This document shows, one piece after another, positions 43,481-54,479 of a DNA stretch of 64,000 bases. Each line of letters opens with the position of its first letter. The stretch's first letter is position 1. This DNA comes from Globisporangium splendens (taxonomy: Eukaryota; Oomycota; Peronosporomycetes; Pythiales; Pythiaceae). Under the pieces are notes generated by a model that did no database searches, was not told where the DNA came from, and worked only from the letters and a program-made list of their open reading frames with translations. The stretch covers positions 558,001 to 622,000 of the forward strand of contig VFIW01000008.1 of NCBI GenBank assembly GCA_006386115.1. Direction: 5' to 3'. Both the position numbers and the translations under genes were made by a program.

Positions 43481-44947
43481 ATGGGATGGCGTGCAGCGCG
43501 TCCCAATGATCGCCTGCAAGCAGCGCACACAACAAAACAAGCCTCCAGACGGACCTCAGTCTCGAATTCTCCATCTTCAGGTCGCATCAGTCGCGCCACT
43601 CCCAGTCGCATCAGTCGCGACGTTACCGGTGAGCAAGCGTCTCCCTCTGTCTGCCTTCCAAGTACGTCCCGACCAAGTGGACACGTGCGCGTATCGAAAC
43701 GACCCCCGTCGCGAATGCTGCTCTCCGAAACTGCCGTCGAGTGGACAACGATGAAGACCAGTGGACACTACAATTGCGAAGGACAGAAAGCATCAGCGAC
43801 TGGTTCGACCACGGAAACGGCTCGCGACCTTGAAGATCGTGTGCGGCAATTCGTCGCCGCCCTGCCGCTCGCCACACTGGCGCCAGCGTCAGTCTCAACG
43901 TCACAACAGCATTTTGGCGGCGGGCCGATGATTGCCGAACCCATGACGCTGGCGTTCCCGTCGACAGCCATCGACAGCGTTGCGTGGTGGATGGAGACGT
44001 CGGTGGCCACGTCGTTCTTCATTCGTCCAGTGTACCAAGCGCTGCTGGTGCTCGCGCTCGCGTTTCTCGAGAACACCGAGATCCAGTACAAGGTCGAGAT
44101 CACCGGCGCGCGCGGCGTGGGGAAGACCGCGTTCCTGAGCTGGATCGTGTACCATCTGCGCGTCCAGACAAGCACGTCGCCGCCCGACATCGTGCTCGAT
44201 CTCACGAATGGCAGCGACTTGTTCTTTGGATTGATCCACGCCGATGGCTCCGTGGAGCGCGGACAACGCGGCGAGAGTTTCCAGCGCGAATTGGCGATGC
44301 GATCCACGTTTTACGTATGCGATGCGAGTTCTTTGAGCTCGCTGCGGTCCCAGAACGGCGATGTGCTCGCAAAGACGATTCTGCTCATGCCGCCTGCCAA
44401 GACCCGCTGCGCCGATCGGAGCGAGTGCACTCGGCCAATGGAGACCGTGCGCTTTGTGATGCCGCTGTGGACGCTTGATGAGCTCGACGCTTGTAGATTA
44501 TGCTGTTACCCGAGTGTCTCCATGCCTGACCTCCAAGAGCTACACAAACTCTGGGGCGGCGTGCCGAAATGGACGTTGGCGGAGCGCAAAGATGCATCCA
44601 AGGCGCATTTTCGCAAGTGCGTGCGCGCGCTGACATTCGCCAATGCGGTAGAAATCATCGAAGCACGAGGCTGGTTTGATACTGACGCAATGCAAGAAAG
44701 CGACAGCAAGAAGGAAGAGCTGCTGAGCTACGACCTCATTCACATCGACGCCGACTACGACAACACATTCCAGTTCCGCAGCGCGGCGCTGTGCAGCTCC
44801 ATCGCGTGCGCACTCTTGCTCGGAGCGAACGACAAGGAAGAGATTCGCACATTCCTGGACAAGTTCCGCGGCCGTGGAGCCTCCTCCATGCACCAGTTCT
44901 ACACTCAGGTCGAGCACGAGTACTGGAAGAAACTCGCGATGATTTGA
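43481..44947 (+). CDS. P-loop NTPase of Crinkler/RHS-like type
   Basis: An intron-free frame; candidate ATGs at 43481, 43715 and 43751 (489, 411 or 399 aa). Up to about 43750 the translation is Arg/Ser-rich and of low quality, so the true start may be 43751 or lie in an unseen exon. From about 43980 the protein looks folded: a Trp-rich helix (SVAWWMETSVATSFFIRP), Walker A in EITGARGVGKTAFLSWIV, a strand ending in Asp-Leu-Thr-Asn (DIVLDLTNGSDLF), a Walker-B-like FYVCDASS, a sensor-like strand KTILLMPP, LWTLDELDAC and LWGGVPKWTL. This succession is typical of the NTPase module in oomycete Crinkler and trypanosome RHS proteins. No LxLFLAK-type N-terminal motif was found upstream, so effector status is unproven. 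Some relatives act inside host nuclei; here function is inferred only at family level. Confidence 0.65.
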   Translation: MGWRAARPNDRLQAAHTTKQASRRTSVSNSPSSGRISRATPSRISRDVTGEQASPSVCLPSTSRPSGHVRVSKRPPSRMLLSETAVEWTTMKTSGHYNCEGQKASATGSTTETARDLEDRVRQFVAALPLATLAPASVSTSQQHFGGGPMIAEPMTLAFPSTAIDSVAWWMETSVATSFFIRPVYQALLVLALAFLENTEIQYKVEITGARGVGKTAFLSWIVYHLRVQTSTSPPDIVLDLTNGSDLFFGLIHADGSVERGQRGESFQRELAMRSTFYVCDASSLSSLRSQNGDVLAKTILLMPPAKTRCADRSECTRPMETVRFVMPLWTLDELDACRLCCYPSVSMPDLQELHKLWGGVPKWTLAERKDASKAHFRKCVRALTFANAVEIIEARGWFDTDAMQESDSKKEELLSYDLIHIDADYDNTFQFRSAALCSSIACALLLGANDKEEIRTFLDKFRGRGASSMHQFYTQVEHEYWKKLAMI

Positions 44948-46339
44948 CCCGCCAAATGAGCAGTCCAATATAGCGTCATATTTAATTTCTGCTTTACATC
45001 ATATTATCGCATAGAACTGGCGATGCGATGGCTTTTCACGTTGTATATCGTGTCTTGGGCGTGCGTTAGCAATTCAAGCGCTGTCAATTGTATGATTTGC
45101 GACGACACAATCGAGGCTTGGCACTTTTAGATGCTCGAGCCGCGCATCGCAGATCACGGCGCATTAAAGAATGAGCCCAGGCCACTTGCCGAAGCTCGGC
45201 GAGGTGCAGTGAGGACATGTGGGTTGATTGGAGACACAAGGGGGCGGACCTCGGCGCTGACGCACTTGCTTGGAAGCGCGAGGAGGGAGACGGAATGTGC
45301 GATGGAGCTTTGATGCAGACTTTTTGCAATATTATCCACATTTAGATAATGTCTTCCATTTTGGCCTATATATGTATGATTTGTTTGTTTTCGGTCTTCA
45401 AAATAGGCTGTCCCGATTTGGTCAATTTTTGTGAGCAAGATGGTAATTTACTTTTGGGGGATAGTGGCTGTCAATAACGCGTCAAGGCTTGGCTTGCGGC
45501 CAAATACGACGCCGATTCATATGGAAACACAAAGCACCATGCGGTTAAAACTTAGAACAGGTAGTTCGCTCTCCACAGTCGTGAGCTGCGAGTGTGGCTA
45601 AATCTGCTGTGGAACATTCCCTTCTTTGGATCGAGGCATTCTTATCAAATCTTTGAGTTTCCAGTGTTGTCCAACTTTGTGGATAGTTCAAGAGGCATAA
45701 AAAGAGAGAGCCCCTTCACTCCACACACTATTCTGTTCAACAGGGTTGCATGCGGTACTGATACACACCAGGATGTCTCAAATGTATATCATATTATAGA
45801 GAATATGTTGTATTATAGTTTACTTCAGTCGACACTCCCCAAAGTGGTTAGGACTAGGGTCGTCATGAAGTTTGCGTGTTTGGTCTGTCAAAGTTGATAA
45901 TCCATCCATACAAAAAGCAAGAGACAGAAGGACGAGGGAGTGACCGACGTGGATAGGTTAGGTAGGCAACGAACGAGAGAGAGAGAGAGAGAGAGAGAGG
46001 AGGCGTAAGCAAAGAAAGAAAGCGAGTGTCGGGGAAACAAGCGCGCGCGCCGTGATCCCTTCTTTCCTTCCTTCCTCGCGTGTGTACGCGTGCACTTCGA
46101 GCATATTGACGCTGTTCCCAGCAAGCGCCTTCGTTATCCAGTGATCACTCCTGCGTCGTACGGAGTGTGGACGCCGAGTCTGAGTACGCGCGGTTCTTTT
46201 TTCCTCGTCTCCCTCGCTCGCCCCTCCTTCTAAAATTTGAAGAACTCCACATTGCCGGGAAGAGCTCCCTCCAACTGCGAAGGAAGAAAGGGGAAACTCA
46301 TACATAAAGACCAACGAAGACGCGGAGAGAGACATCGAG
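44948..46339. other. Intergenic region
   Basis: About 1.4 kb, AT-rich in the middle (45.3-45.9 kb), with a GA microsatellite near the downstream gene. A 100-codon frame at 45592 has no family features and is not accepted. Confidence 0.4.
45975..45999. repeat. (GA)n microsatellite upstream of the tail-anchored protein gene
   Basis: About twelve GA units some 340 bp before the ATG at 46340. Confidence 0.9.
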
Positions 46340-47509
46340 ATGACGACGTCGACGGATATGTTTTTGGAGACCGTGTCGCTGAACGATGACACGCCGAATG
46401 GTCAGGTGCACGCGAATGGCAACGGCAGCGCCGACGACCTCGAAGCGCAGTTCCCATCTCTGAATGGCGCCAAGTCTGCGAAGAACGGCGGCGCACCGAA
46501 CCCGATCGCGGAATCGGATGACGAAGAAGAGGATGATGCGCAGCGCGAACAGGTCGTCGTGGTCGTCGAACCGAACCGGAAGCCTGCACCGCAGGCAAAT
46601 GGACGCCCCGCGCACCCGACACTGCCTCCGCTTCGTGTGCCAAAGCAAGAAGAGGAAGAAGAATATTTCCGCGACTATGACCCGACGCTTTTCTCGCCCG
46701 AAGTGTCGCGACGCGCAGTAGAGATTGCACGCAGCCGAGCCAAGACGCTGGAGATGGAGTTGCAGGAGCTCGCGCTTCTTGAGGTCGAGAAGACGGCGCC
46801 AGCCACGAAGATGTCTCCCGGTGAGGCGGTTGGGATTATTGGCTCGGCGTTTATCACGTCGATTTCGAAAGTGAAGCAATTGGTGACGTCGAGCGAAAAA
46901 GAGTACGACTTGCTGTCGGGGTCTTCGCCATTATCCAAAGTCGACGACCTCGATACGGACGGCGATGGTCTGCAGATCTCGCCCGATGCTTCAAAGGGCG
47001 AAGGGAAGCATTTCCAGTCCAAACACAAGCCGGCACTGAAACGCATTTCCGCGTACTCGTCGCTTGACAAGGACAAGCGCGTGAACAGCAACAGTCAGAA
47101 GCAGAAGAAGCGAATCGTGTGGCACGAAGAAGTGCTCGATCAGGACGAAGAGTTCTACGACGATGAAGAGCCGCACGAGGAAACCGAGTCGTTGATGGAG
47201 ATCAATGGGAAGCCGATCCTGAATTACAAGAACGATCGGTTGACGCCGCGGAGTAAGAAGAAGCGAAAGAAACTCGTCAAGGGCATGATGCGGCGACTGA
47301 CGCCTATGGAGAAGGAGGAGCTGTACAAGCAGCGCCCCGATTTGATGATCATCCCGAACTGGGCACAAAAGTACCGCCAGGGGCTGGAAGACGAAGAGTC
47401 CTCTCGATGGAGCTTCTGGCTGATCTCCATCATCGGCACCTTGGCAGTGCTGCTGATAGTTTTGATTATTCTAATTGCGAAGGAGCGTGCCGCGACTGTG
47501 AAAAACTAA
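46340..47509 (+). CDS. Tail-anchored membrane protein of unknown function
   Basis: Single exon, 389 aa. Most of the protein is hydrophilic and acidic: a disordered N-terminus (GNGSADDLEAQFPSLNGAKS), acidic runs, YFRDYDPTLFSPEVSRRAVE with a helix, a glycine-bearing semi-hydrophobic stretch (GEAVGIIGSAFITSISKVKQL), then Asp/Glu-rich WHEEVLDQDEEFYDDEEP, a basic patch SKKKRKKLVKGMMRR and LTPMEKEELYKQRPDLM. It ends in a single transmembrane helix (WSFWLISIIGTLAVLLIVLI) nine residues before the C-terminus, the layout of tail-anchored proteins of ER or mitochondria. ATG context is GAGATGACG. No family recognised. The basic patch before the anchor and long cytosolic part would suit a tethering or scaffold role, which is speculation. 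Confidence 0.8.
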   Translation: MTTSTDMFLETVSLNDDTPNGQVHANGNGSADDLEAQFPSLNGAKSAKNGGAPNPIAESDDEEEDDAQREQVVVVVEPNRKPAPQANGRPAHPTLPPLRVPKQEEEEEYFRDYDPTLFSPEVSRRAVEIARSRAKTLEMELQELALLEVEKTAPATKMSPGEAVGIIGSAFITSISKVKQLVTSSEKEYDLLSGSSPLSKVDDLDTDGDGLQISPDASKGEGKHFQSKHKPALKRISAYSSLDKDKRVNSNSQKQKKRIVWHEEVLDQDEEFYDDEEPHEETESLMEINGKPILNYKNDRLTPRSKKKRKKLVKGMMRRLTPMEKEELYKQRPDLMIIPNWAQKYRQGLEDEESSRWSFWLISIIGTLAVLLIVLIILIAKERAATVKN

Positions 47510-47918
47510 ATGTACACGCAAATCTAGATATTCTCCTCCCCCAGACGTAGCTAACACAACAAAAATACAAACACAAAGTAAATGAACGCATGAAGAGCAG
47601 AGGCACGCGTTGTCTGTGTGCATCAGTGAGCTGTGACGCAATGAAAGCAAAATGGCAACCTGCCACAACGAAAATTCGAATAGAAAAGAAAGCGTTGGGT
47701 ATAAAAAAAAGTCAATTACCACATCGTATTTAGCAAATGCTTATTGATTTCAACGATAGCGGCCATCCACTCCAGCCAAAAAACGCTTCGCGAACGCACG
47801 CTCTTCTCTAAATAAAGAAAAGAAGCTCGACGACGCTGCGGCGCCTTTGCTGACTCTTTGCTCGGCATCTTCTTCTTCTTCGTCTCTCTTCTCTTTACTT
47901 GTTAATGGGCGACGCAGT
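47510..47918. other. Convergent 3' region
   Basis: About 400 bp between two convergent stops, AT-rich, presumably both 3' UTRs. Nothing else seen. Confidence 0.35.
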
Positions 47919-48336
47919 TTAGTGCTTGCCGTTAACGCGCTGCCAGAACTTACTGGCCTCCTTGTCTTCCTCTGTTATAGTTCAAACGAGTCATCATCAC
48001 ACAACACACACAACGTCAGTCACAGTCCCAATAAAGCATGAAGAGGCAACGAGAAACGTACGGGTAGCACCACGGGCTGGGAGGACACCGCACACAACGA
48101 ACGAGATGCTATACAACGCAGACAGCACGAACAAAACAACAGCATCAATATCAAAACCAGCGATCCTGTCTTCTTCATGCACTTTGAACGACGCCAATAA
48201 GCGAAGAGCTCAATAGAGGAGGGCAGACGTACGCGGCACCGATCAGGAATGGGCGGAACATTGGGCGCGAGACCTCGTAGGACACGAATTGTCCGAACGG
48301 CATACGGTGCCATCTAACAGCTTTTCCTTCAGCCAT
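47919..48336 (-). CDS. Tiny single-span protein, probable mitochondrial ATP synthase 6-kDa-type subunit
   Basis: Three exons on the minus strand, 48336-48233, 48108-48062 and 47971-47919, join in phase (2, then 1) to a 67-residue protein. Both donors are GTACGT. It has a basic, aromatic N-terminus (AVRWHRMPFGQFVSYEVSRP), one membrane span (PFLIGAAISFVVCGVLPA) and a hydrophilic end TQEDKEASKFWQRVNGKH. The order Pro-Phe-Leu-x-Gly in the span, then Glu-Asp-x-x-x-Ser-x-Phe-x-Gln-Arg after it, recalls the plant mitochondrial F1Fo-ATP synthase 6-kDa subunit. That resemblance is from memory and short, so another small inner-membrane subunit is possible. The exon joins are convincing because only they give an uninterrupted frame with consensus sites. 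Confidence 0.6.
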
Positions 48337-49076
48337 GGTTGCGTGCGTTGGTGTCGACTTCGGGCGCTTGCGAACAGTGAGCGCTTCTGTAAGGGGGAGG
48401 AAGGGAGACGACCGCCTGCTCACCACAAAGGGGAGGGCCACTATTGAGGAGAAGACACGTGCAAGACCCGCTTGAACTGATGCAACTGTGAAATTGTATA
48501 GCTCGGAATGTTTGCAATGGACTGAACGACTTTCGAAAACGTATACTCGTACTTGGTCGAGGAGGAACGGTGGACTCACACAGAAATGATCAAACTGCAA
48601 AATGGCAGACGCTGGTGCATTTACACTGGGGAAAGCCGCTCGATGTCCCGCATAAGTTGGCATTGAGCACTCGACTCCTTTGCAAGTTCCCCCGTCGTGT
48701 GCGGCGTTATGCATACTACGACTACGACATCACGCCGTTCGATAACTGTACAAAGTCACGGAACTCGCCATGTTCTCGAGACTATCAACTTTGAAAGCAT
48801 CCGCAGTACGCTTTGTTTAAAACATTGCTTTTCCGGTTTGAAACGCGCGACCAATTGTCCGTTTAGAGGGAGCTCCTTCGTACTTCATCGGAGCGCTTCC
48901 GTCTGTACCGTTTCAGCGACGAGGGTTGAGTCGGTTGCTGCTTGAGGGGGCCCGGGTCATCATGTCTTTGCGTCCGCCCGTGGGTTTTCCAGGCGCCACC
49001 CGCCGCCCAACACCACCAGACAAGACCGCACACAGTCCCCAAACTCCCCTCGGAATCATCGCAGCACCCGACCGCC
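48337..49076. other. Divergent intergenic region between two small mitochondrial-type genes
   Basis: 740 bp; no repeat or RNA gene seen. Confidence 0.35.
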
Positions 49077-49533
49077 ATGAGCCTCATCCGTCAATCCCTC
49101 CGTGCCCTCAAGACCGGTACGTGCCTCCCTATGATTCACTAGGGCGTCGTATGCGCGTGTGTGTGTGTGGTTTGTATGCGGTCTCTGTGTGCGTTCGACC
49201 GTTTTCCCGGTGGTTATTGTTGACAAGCGCCTGCTTTCTCACGTATTGTTGAATCTGTGCTACGTTTCTGTGAATATGTGCTTTCTGGAAAAAAATGCGC
49301 GATGGCATGACATAATGCGCTTTGCAGCCCGCACGCCAGTGGTCCTTCGCCCTGCCGGTGCGCGCTTCCTGTCGGCTGCGGCCCCTCCACAGAGCGACGA
49401 CGATGAAGTCGTGATCCCAGAGCTCCACGGCTCGTTGGAATGGGTGCTCGAGTCGCCACCACCACTTCACCAGTTTGAAGAAGCGCCAATCGTGATCGAG
49501 ACGTATGGACCAGTGGACCCAACCCACCACTAG
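49077..49533 (+). CDS. Small protein with probable mitochondrial presequence
   Basis: Exons 49077-49116 and 49328-49533 join in phase 1 (GTACGT donor, TTTGCAG acceptor) to 81 aa. The N-terminus is a textbook presequence: MSLIRQSLRALKTARTPVVL then RPAGARFLSAAAPP, Arg/Ser/Ala-rich, no acidic residues, with an Arg-Phe-Leu/Ser-Ala cleavage-like context. The mature part, about 45 residues, is acidic and Pro-rich (DDDEVVIPELHGSLEWVLES, PPPLHQFEEAPIVIE), with no membrane span. A small matrix or intermembrane-space subunit of a respiratory complex is plausible; I do not recognise which. The intron is larger than most here (211 bp). Confidence 0.65.
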
Positions 49534-49944
49534 ACGCCCGCTCGCTGTCTTCTAGTGTGCGTTCCCTTCTTCTTCTGCCTTCCTAAATAAAAGAAAACAA
49601 GAACAAGCTTTTTTCGCCAGCATTATGGAGCGTGGAGTACAAGTCGGAGGTGTTGTATTGTGTTCTTCATCAGCATCCTGATCTTCTTGAAGCATGTCTT
49701 TTGGGAGGCGAGAAAAACGACTTCTTATCAATAACAACCGCAAAAATGACAAAAAAATGAATAAAGATCAGAAGATGCGCACATTCGCGTTTTTGAAAGA
49801 AAAGGTCTTAACGTTTACGGTTCCATGCTGGATGTGCTTGTTTTCCTGCGCCATGATGTCGACGTCCTGTGGATGTCTGCACGTGAGGTTTCGTTGTTCT
49901 TCTGCGATAGCGGCATCTCTTCAAACCGCTTCTTTTCTATTCGT

Positions 49945-51640
49945 CTATCTCCGCCAGGACTCTTTGATAAATTTGATTGCCGCGAGGTCCTCGTTCAAGA
50001 TATTGGTCAAGTGCTCTAGCCCCTGGCGTTGCTTGTCCAAGAACTGTAAAAGCAAAACGCAAAGGCAATCACATCAACGTGAACATTGGCATGCAGGCAA
50101 TGGAAATCGCACGACAGGAGGGATGAATTGACACATCAAACTCACCTGGAAGATGCGCTGCAAGTCTTCAGGACTGAGCTGGTTCGCTGGTGGTGCTGGG
50201 GTCGCAGTGTCTTGGATTCGCTGAAGAGACACAGCGTCGTTGAGACGGGCTTTGTATTGTGCCGGCGAGTCCAAAAGCGTTTGGAGCTTCTTCAGCGCCA
50301 TGCTGCCAAACACAAACAAAGGACAAGATTTTTTACCTCGTTAGTTCATATCGTCGCCGCCAAGAAGCAGTGACGCCTGCAGAAATGCACAGACATCACG
50401 TACGCTAATTGCATCTCGTCGCGCTGCAACGGCTTGCCGGCATTCTGTAAGAACTCAATGTCTTTCATCACCTACAGAGCATACATACACGACGATCATT
50501 GTCATTAAAAGTACACATCAATGTGTCCATCAAAAGAGCATTCTCTCGAACCTTGACCAACGAGTGGAAGAGCTGCACGTGCTCATGTCGGCATCTCTCC
50601 AGTTTCTCTTCAGTGGCGCGCGTAGTCTTTTCCATTTCTTTCAGCTGGCTGCGCAGATCGTTTGTGTAGTTGTTGTACTTGTCCGCGTGCTCTTGTTGCA
50701 CTTGAATGCGCTTCATCAGATCCTTAAAGCCGATCACCGGAGCAGGCGCGCAGTTTAGCGGATCTGGGTTATCCAATTCGGCTTGGTTCCACAATCGCTC
50801 GCTGATGTGTGCGGGGCGTGTATATAAGTGACGCTGCGTCGGGTCCACGGCGTTGTACAGGAGAAACTTGAATCGCGACTGGGCTGGATCTTGGTACGCG
50901 TACTTCACCGTGTTCAATTGCGCGACCGACGCATCCGCACCACAGATAATCGGCGCTGGAGTGTTCACTGGCGTTGGCGCGACACCAAACGTTGATCCGC
51001 CAGCAACAGGGGTGGTGCCAAATGCAGACGAAGGCGACGCACCAAAGCCGCCGAAGCCAGTCGAACCCGTCGAGGTGCCAAAGCCAAATCCCGTACCAGT
51101 AGCAGGTTGCGCTGTTGTCGTACTAAAACCTCCAAACGACGATCCCGTGGCCGTTCCCGTAGTTCCGCTTCCAAAGCCAAATCCGGTAGTTCCGATTGTC
51201 GTCCCTGTCTTCTGTCCAAAAAGAGGTGGCTTGGTCGTTTGGCCAAAAGCCGACGTGCCGGTGGTGGCTCCACCAAAGCTGAAGCCGCCACTCGTAGCTG
51301 GAGCAGCAGCAGGCGTGCTTCCGAATCCGAACGACGAGCCTCCAGGTGCTACCATGGCGCCAGTACCAAATGAGAACGCCGATCCAGTCGCTGGTGCCGT
51401 CGTCGTCGCTGCAGGCGTCGTGCCAAAGCTGAACGAAGATCCTATACTCGCCGCCGGTGCTGCTGACGTACTTCCAAAGCTGAATCCACCTCCCGTTGCT
51501 GGTGCCGCTGCTGCCGGAGTGGTACCGAAGCTAAAGCCGCCTCCGGTTGTTGGTGCTGCTGTCGTTGTGCTTCCGAAGCCACCGAAGCCAGTCGACGTGC
51601 CGGTCGCGGCGCCCGTACTCGCGCCAAACGAGAAGCTCAT
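49945..51640 (-). CDS. NUP54: Nucleoporin NUP54
   Basis: Central-channel FG nucleoporin of the NUP62 complex. Exons on the minus strand: 51640-50552, 50471-50404, 50302-50146 and 50043-49945, in phase, 470 aa. Residues 1 to about 235 are FG repeats (SFSFG, GFGGFG, FSFGTTP, FGFGS and similar), Thr/Ala/Pro-spaced. The conserved part follows: TVKYAYQDPAQSRFKFLLYN, DNPDPLNCAPAPVIGFKDLM, a coiled coil (LRSQLKEMEKTTRATEEKLE), then in later exons VMKDIEFLQNAGKPLQRDE and LDKQRQGLEHLTNILNEDLA, as in the C-terminal coiled coil of animal NUP54. The intron sites (GTTCGA, GTACGT, GTGAGT donors) are the only ones restoring this order. The Gly/Thr/Ala-rich DNA keeps the opposite strand open as a shadow. It is divergent from RBBP5, 324 bp apart. 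Confidence 0.93.
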
Positions 51641-51964
51641 GTTTGTCTCTTTATTCCTTGGTCTCTATCTGGTTCAATCCACAGACACACACACAGAGGC
51701 GAGGCACAGGCACACTTGGTTTCCCTTGCTTTTTGCACCTTCCCTAGGCTTATTGGCTTGCGCTCTTCGACGCACGCAGCACCTCGACACCATCAAATAA
51801 ACCTCGTTTCCTTTGAAAATACAGGCAATAGGAAAAACCTTGATAAATGGGTTGGACTATCTGGTAGCCAATTTGTTTGCATCGAAATAGTGTGGCGCAC
51901 CTTAAGATGGTGGAGTGCATTTTGGCGGCGCTGCTTTCAAAACAAACAACGTTAGAAGGAGGAG
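51641..51964. other. Divergent promoter region NUP54/RBBP5
   Basis: 324 bp between two start codons facing away. A short CA-rich run (51681-51693) is the only repeat. Confidence 0.35.
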
Positions 51965-54369
51965 ATGTGGAATGCGGCGCTGCGGCGCATCGTGCGCGAT
52001 GAGGAGGACCGCGAGCGCGAGAAGCGCGTGGCGATGCAGCAGCAGCTGAAGAAGGAGATGCTCGCGGTGGCTGCTGCTGTTCCTGCGGTTGCCGCCTCTT
52101 CTGCTACAGTATCTGCGTCGGAAGACGCAAGTGCTGAGTCAAGCGACGTTGGTGCTGTCGAGAACGAAAATGGCGTTGCTTCAATGCAAGTCGACGAGAC
52201 AAGCCACGATGTTGTGCCTGAAGAAGCGAAGCATGAAGAGGACGATGGAGAAGAAGATTACATTCAGCGCCACTTGCTGTCGCGTCCGAAATCCAAGTGG
52301 ACCTGTCTCGAAGACTCGCAACAGGCGTGTTGTCTCGCAATGAACCGCAGAAAGACCGTGCTCGCCGTGGGCGAGCGGGAAGGACGCATCAGCATTTGGG
52401 ATAACGTGTCGATCCGAGTGATCACACGAGAGCTTGATCCTACACTAATCTCCATTCCAGAGGACTCTACTGCTGCTACGGATGCTGTCCAGAATGGGAC
52501 GGTGCAAAAGACTAGTGAAAGCAAAGCATCTGCTACAAACGGAACAAGTGGCAAGGATGTGACGAATGGAGCTGGAGCTGAAGAGGAGAGAGAGTCTGCT
52601 ATAGGAGTAGACGCAGAAGACGATTCAGCGACGAACGATGACGGATCCGTGGAGGCTGATGAAGACGAAGAAGTTGTCTCAGTCGAAGATGGAGAAGGGA
52701 ACACAGAGGAAGAGGAAGACGACGAGGATGACGAGGATGAAGATGACGAGGATGACGAGAAAAACCGAGCTTCAGCGATGAAAAAGGTTTCACCAAAAGG
52801 CGCTGCGTCTATGACCGCTGCTTCATCAGACTCATCGGACAAAGCCGCTGGGTCGGGACTCGCGATCGAAGAGTTACGCATTGTGAAAGAATCGTTGAAG
52901 GTCGTGACATACTGCGCGTGGTCCTGTGATACGCGTTGGTTGTTTGCAGGCTGCGAAGAGAAGAGCAATCGCCGTGGACGATTGTGCGTTTGGGATGTGG
53001 ATGCCGCGACCATCTTTGCCACGTTCAGGTACGTGCATATGTATGCTATATGGTACTTTGTCTGCTGGTTTGTCGATATGTGAAGGGTCTAAGCTAACTA
53101 CGATGCGCGACTATGTTTGCTTGTAGCTTTGATGCGGCGATCAACTGCGTGTCGGCGCATCCCGGAGACCCGGATGTCGTTGTGGTGAGCTACTACAACT
53201 CGTTGCCAGTGCTGTTAAATGTACGCACCTGCATGAGGAAAGAGATTGCAGTGCCGATTATCAACCCCACCATCAATACGACCGTGCCAGCGAACAGCCG
53301 ACATCCGTCGCTCATCGTGTCGGCAAAATTCGGGACGACGGGAGAATGGATTTACTGTGCGACGTCCAAGTCCACAGTGGCCATTTTTGAGACCGCGACA
53401 CTCACGTGCATGGATAGCGTGACGCTTGCAGTGCTCATCCAGTTTGTCGATTTGAGCATCGACTACCGTGAGAGTGCACTGATTCTCACGAGCTCAAAGG
53501 GTGTCCATGAGTATGCGATCAACACCTCGGACGATGCGTCAACCGCTAAGCGGCGGTCGCTCTCAGAAGTGCGTGCGTACGCTACAGGTGCTGTGCGTGC
53601 GCCGTGGGCACTTTGCTGCTTTAGCGACGATGAGAGCTACGTAGTTGGAATGCCAGTCGTGCGCCACCGTCATGTGGGTGAAAATGGTCTGTACACGTGG
53701 CACCGTGGCACTGGTCGTGTGCAGCACAATCCAGGCGTGAAGGATGGAGTCAACTCGTTGGCGTGGGACACCCAGCGCGAGAGTATCGTTGCTGTCTCGA
53801 CCACGGGGGCGTTGTTCGTGCTCGAGGAGGAGTTCGAGACGACGTGGTCAGGACCAATGTATCCTGCCGGGTACCGTTTGATCACCGACAACGAGCTCCA
53901 CATTGCGTCAATGGATGCAGAGCTCGAAGTCGTCACTAAGGCCAAGAAGGAGCAGCTGAACGATGGACAAGAGATTGACATTTTCACGATTGACGAAGTA
54001 CCGAGCATTGGACCGACGACTAGCGTGCAATTGCCGCATTTGCGCGGGGAGCGACTGGAGCCTCAGGTAAAGAACGAGTTGATCTACATCCCGTCCATCG
54101 CGATCTCGCACCATCACAAGAAGCACCACCACGCATTTGAGGATCCAATGTACCACGAAGAGAAGCACTTTGGTCTCGGTCAGAGCATCTTTGAACCGTT
54201 GAAGGTCGGTGTCAAGCCGAAATCGTCCAAGTCGAAGCGAAAATCGTCGTCCAGCAGCAGCAACCAGGCTACGACCGATCCGAGCACGGGGGAACCAATT
54301 CCACCAAAGAAGAAGAACCGACCGAAAGCAAGGAGCATTCTTAGCAGCGGAAAGCGACGCCGCAGATGA
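51965..54369 (+). CDS. RBBP5: COMPASS/MLL complex WD40 subunit RBBP5 (SWD1)
   Basis: Core subunit of the H3K4 methyltransferase complex. Exons 51965-53028 and 53127-54369, GTACGT donor, phase 2, 768 aa (animal protein about 540). Propeller landmarks: WTCLEDSQQACCLAMNRRKT, VLAVGEREGRISIWDN, VTYCAWSCDTRWLFAGCEE, GRLCVWDVDAATIFATF, then INCVSAHPGDPDVVVVSYYN, SAKFGTTGEWIYCATS, RAPWALCCFSDDESYVVG, GLYTWHRGTG, VNSLAWDTQRESIVAVSTTG and a closing SGPMYPAGYRLITDNE, the RBBP5 hinge after the propeller. Between the first and second recognisable blades lies an insertion of about 130 residues rich in Asp, Glu and Ser, probably a disordered loop. The N-terminus adds a charged helix (RRIVRDEEDREREKRVAMQQ). 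The C-terminus is Lys/Arg/Ser-rich (PPKKKNRPKARSILSSGKRR), a likely nuclear signal. Confidence 0.88.
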
Positions 54370-54479
54370 GGACACACAAAGAAAAACAATGCAACGAGAA
54401 AGTCCCCCCATGCTATATGTTGTTTTTCTAAAAGACCAGCAATTGTGTCTGATGTGCTGTCGATGTGGCTTTGAGAAGC

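Noticed and set aside
45592..45897. 101-codon plus-strand frame in AT-rich DNA
   Set aside because: AT-ending codons unlike real genes here, no motif, no introns, no conserved context.
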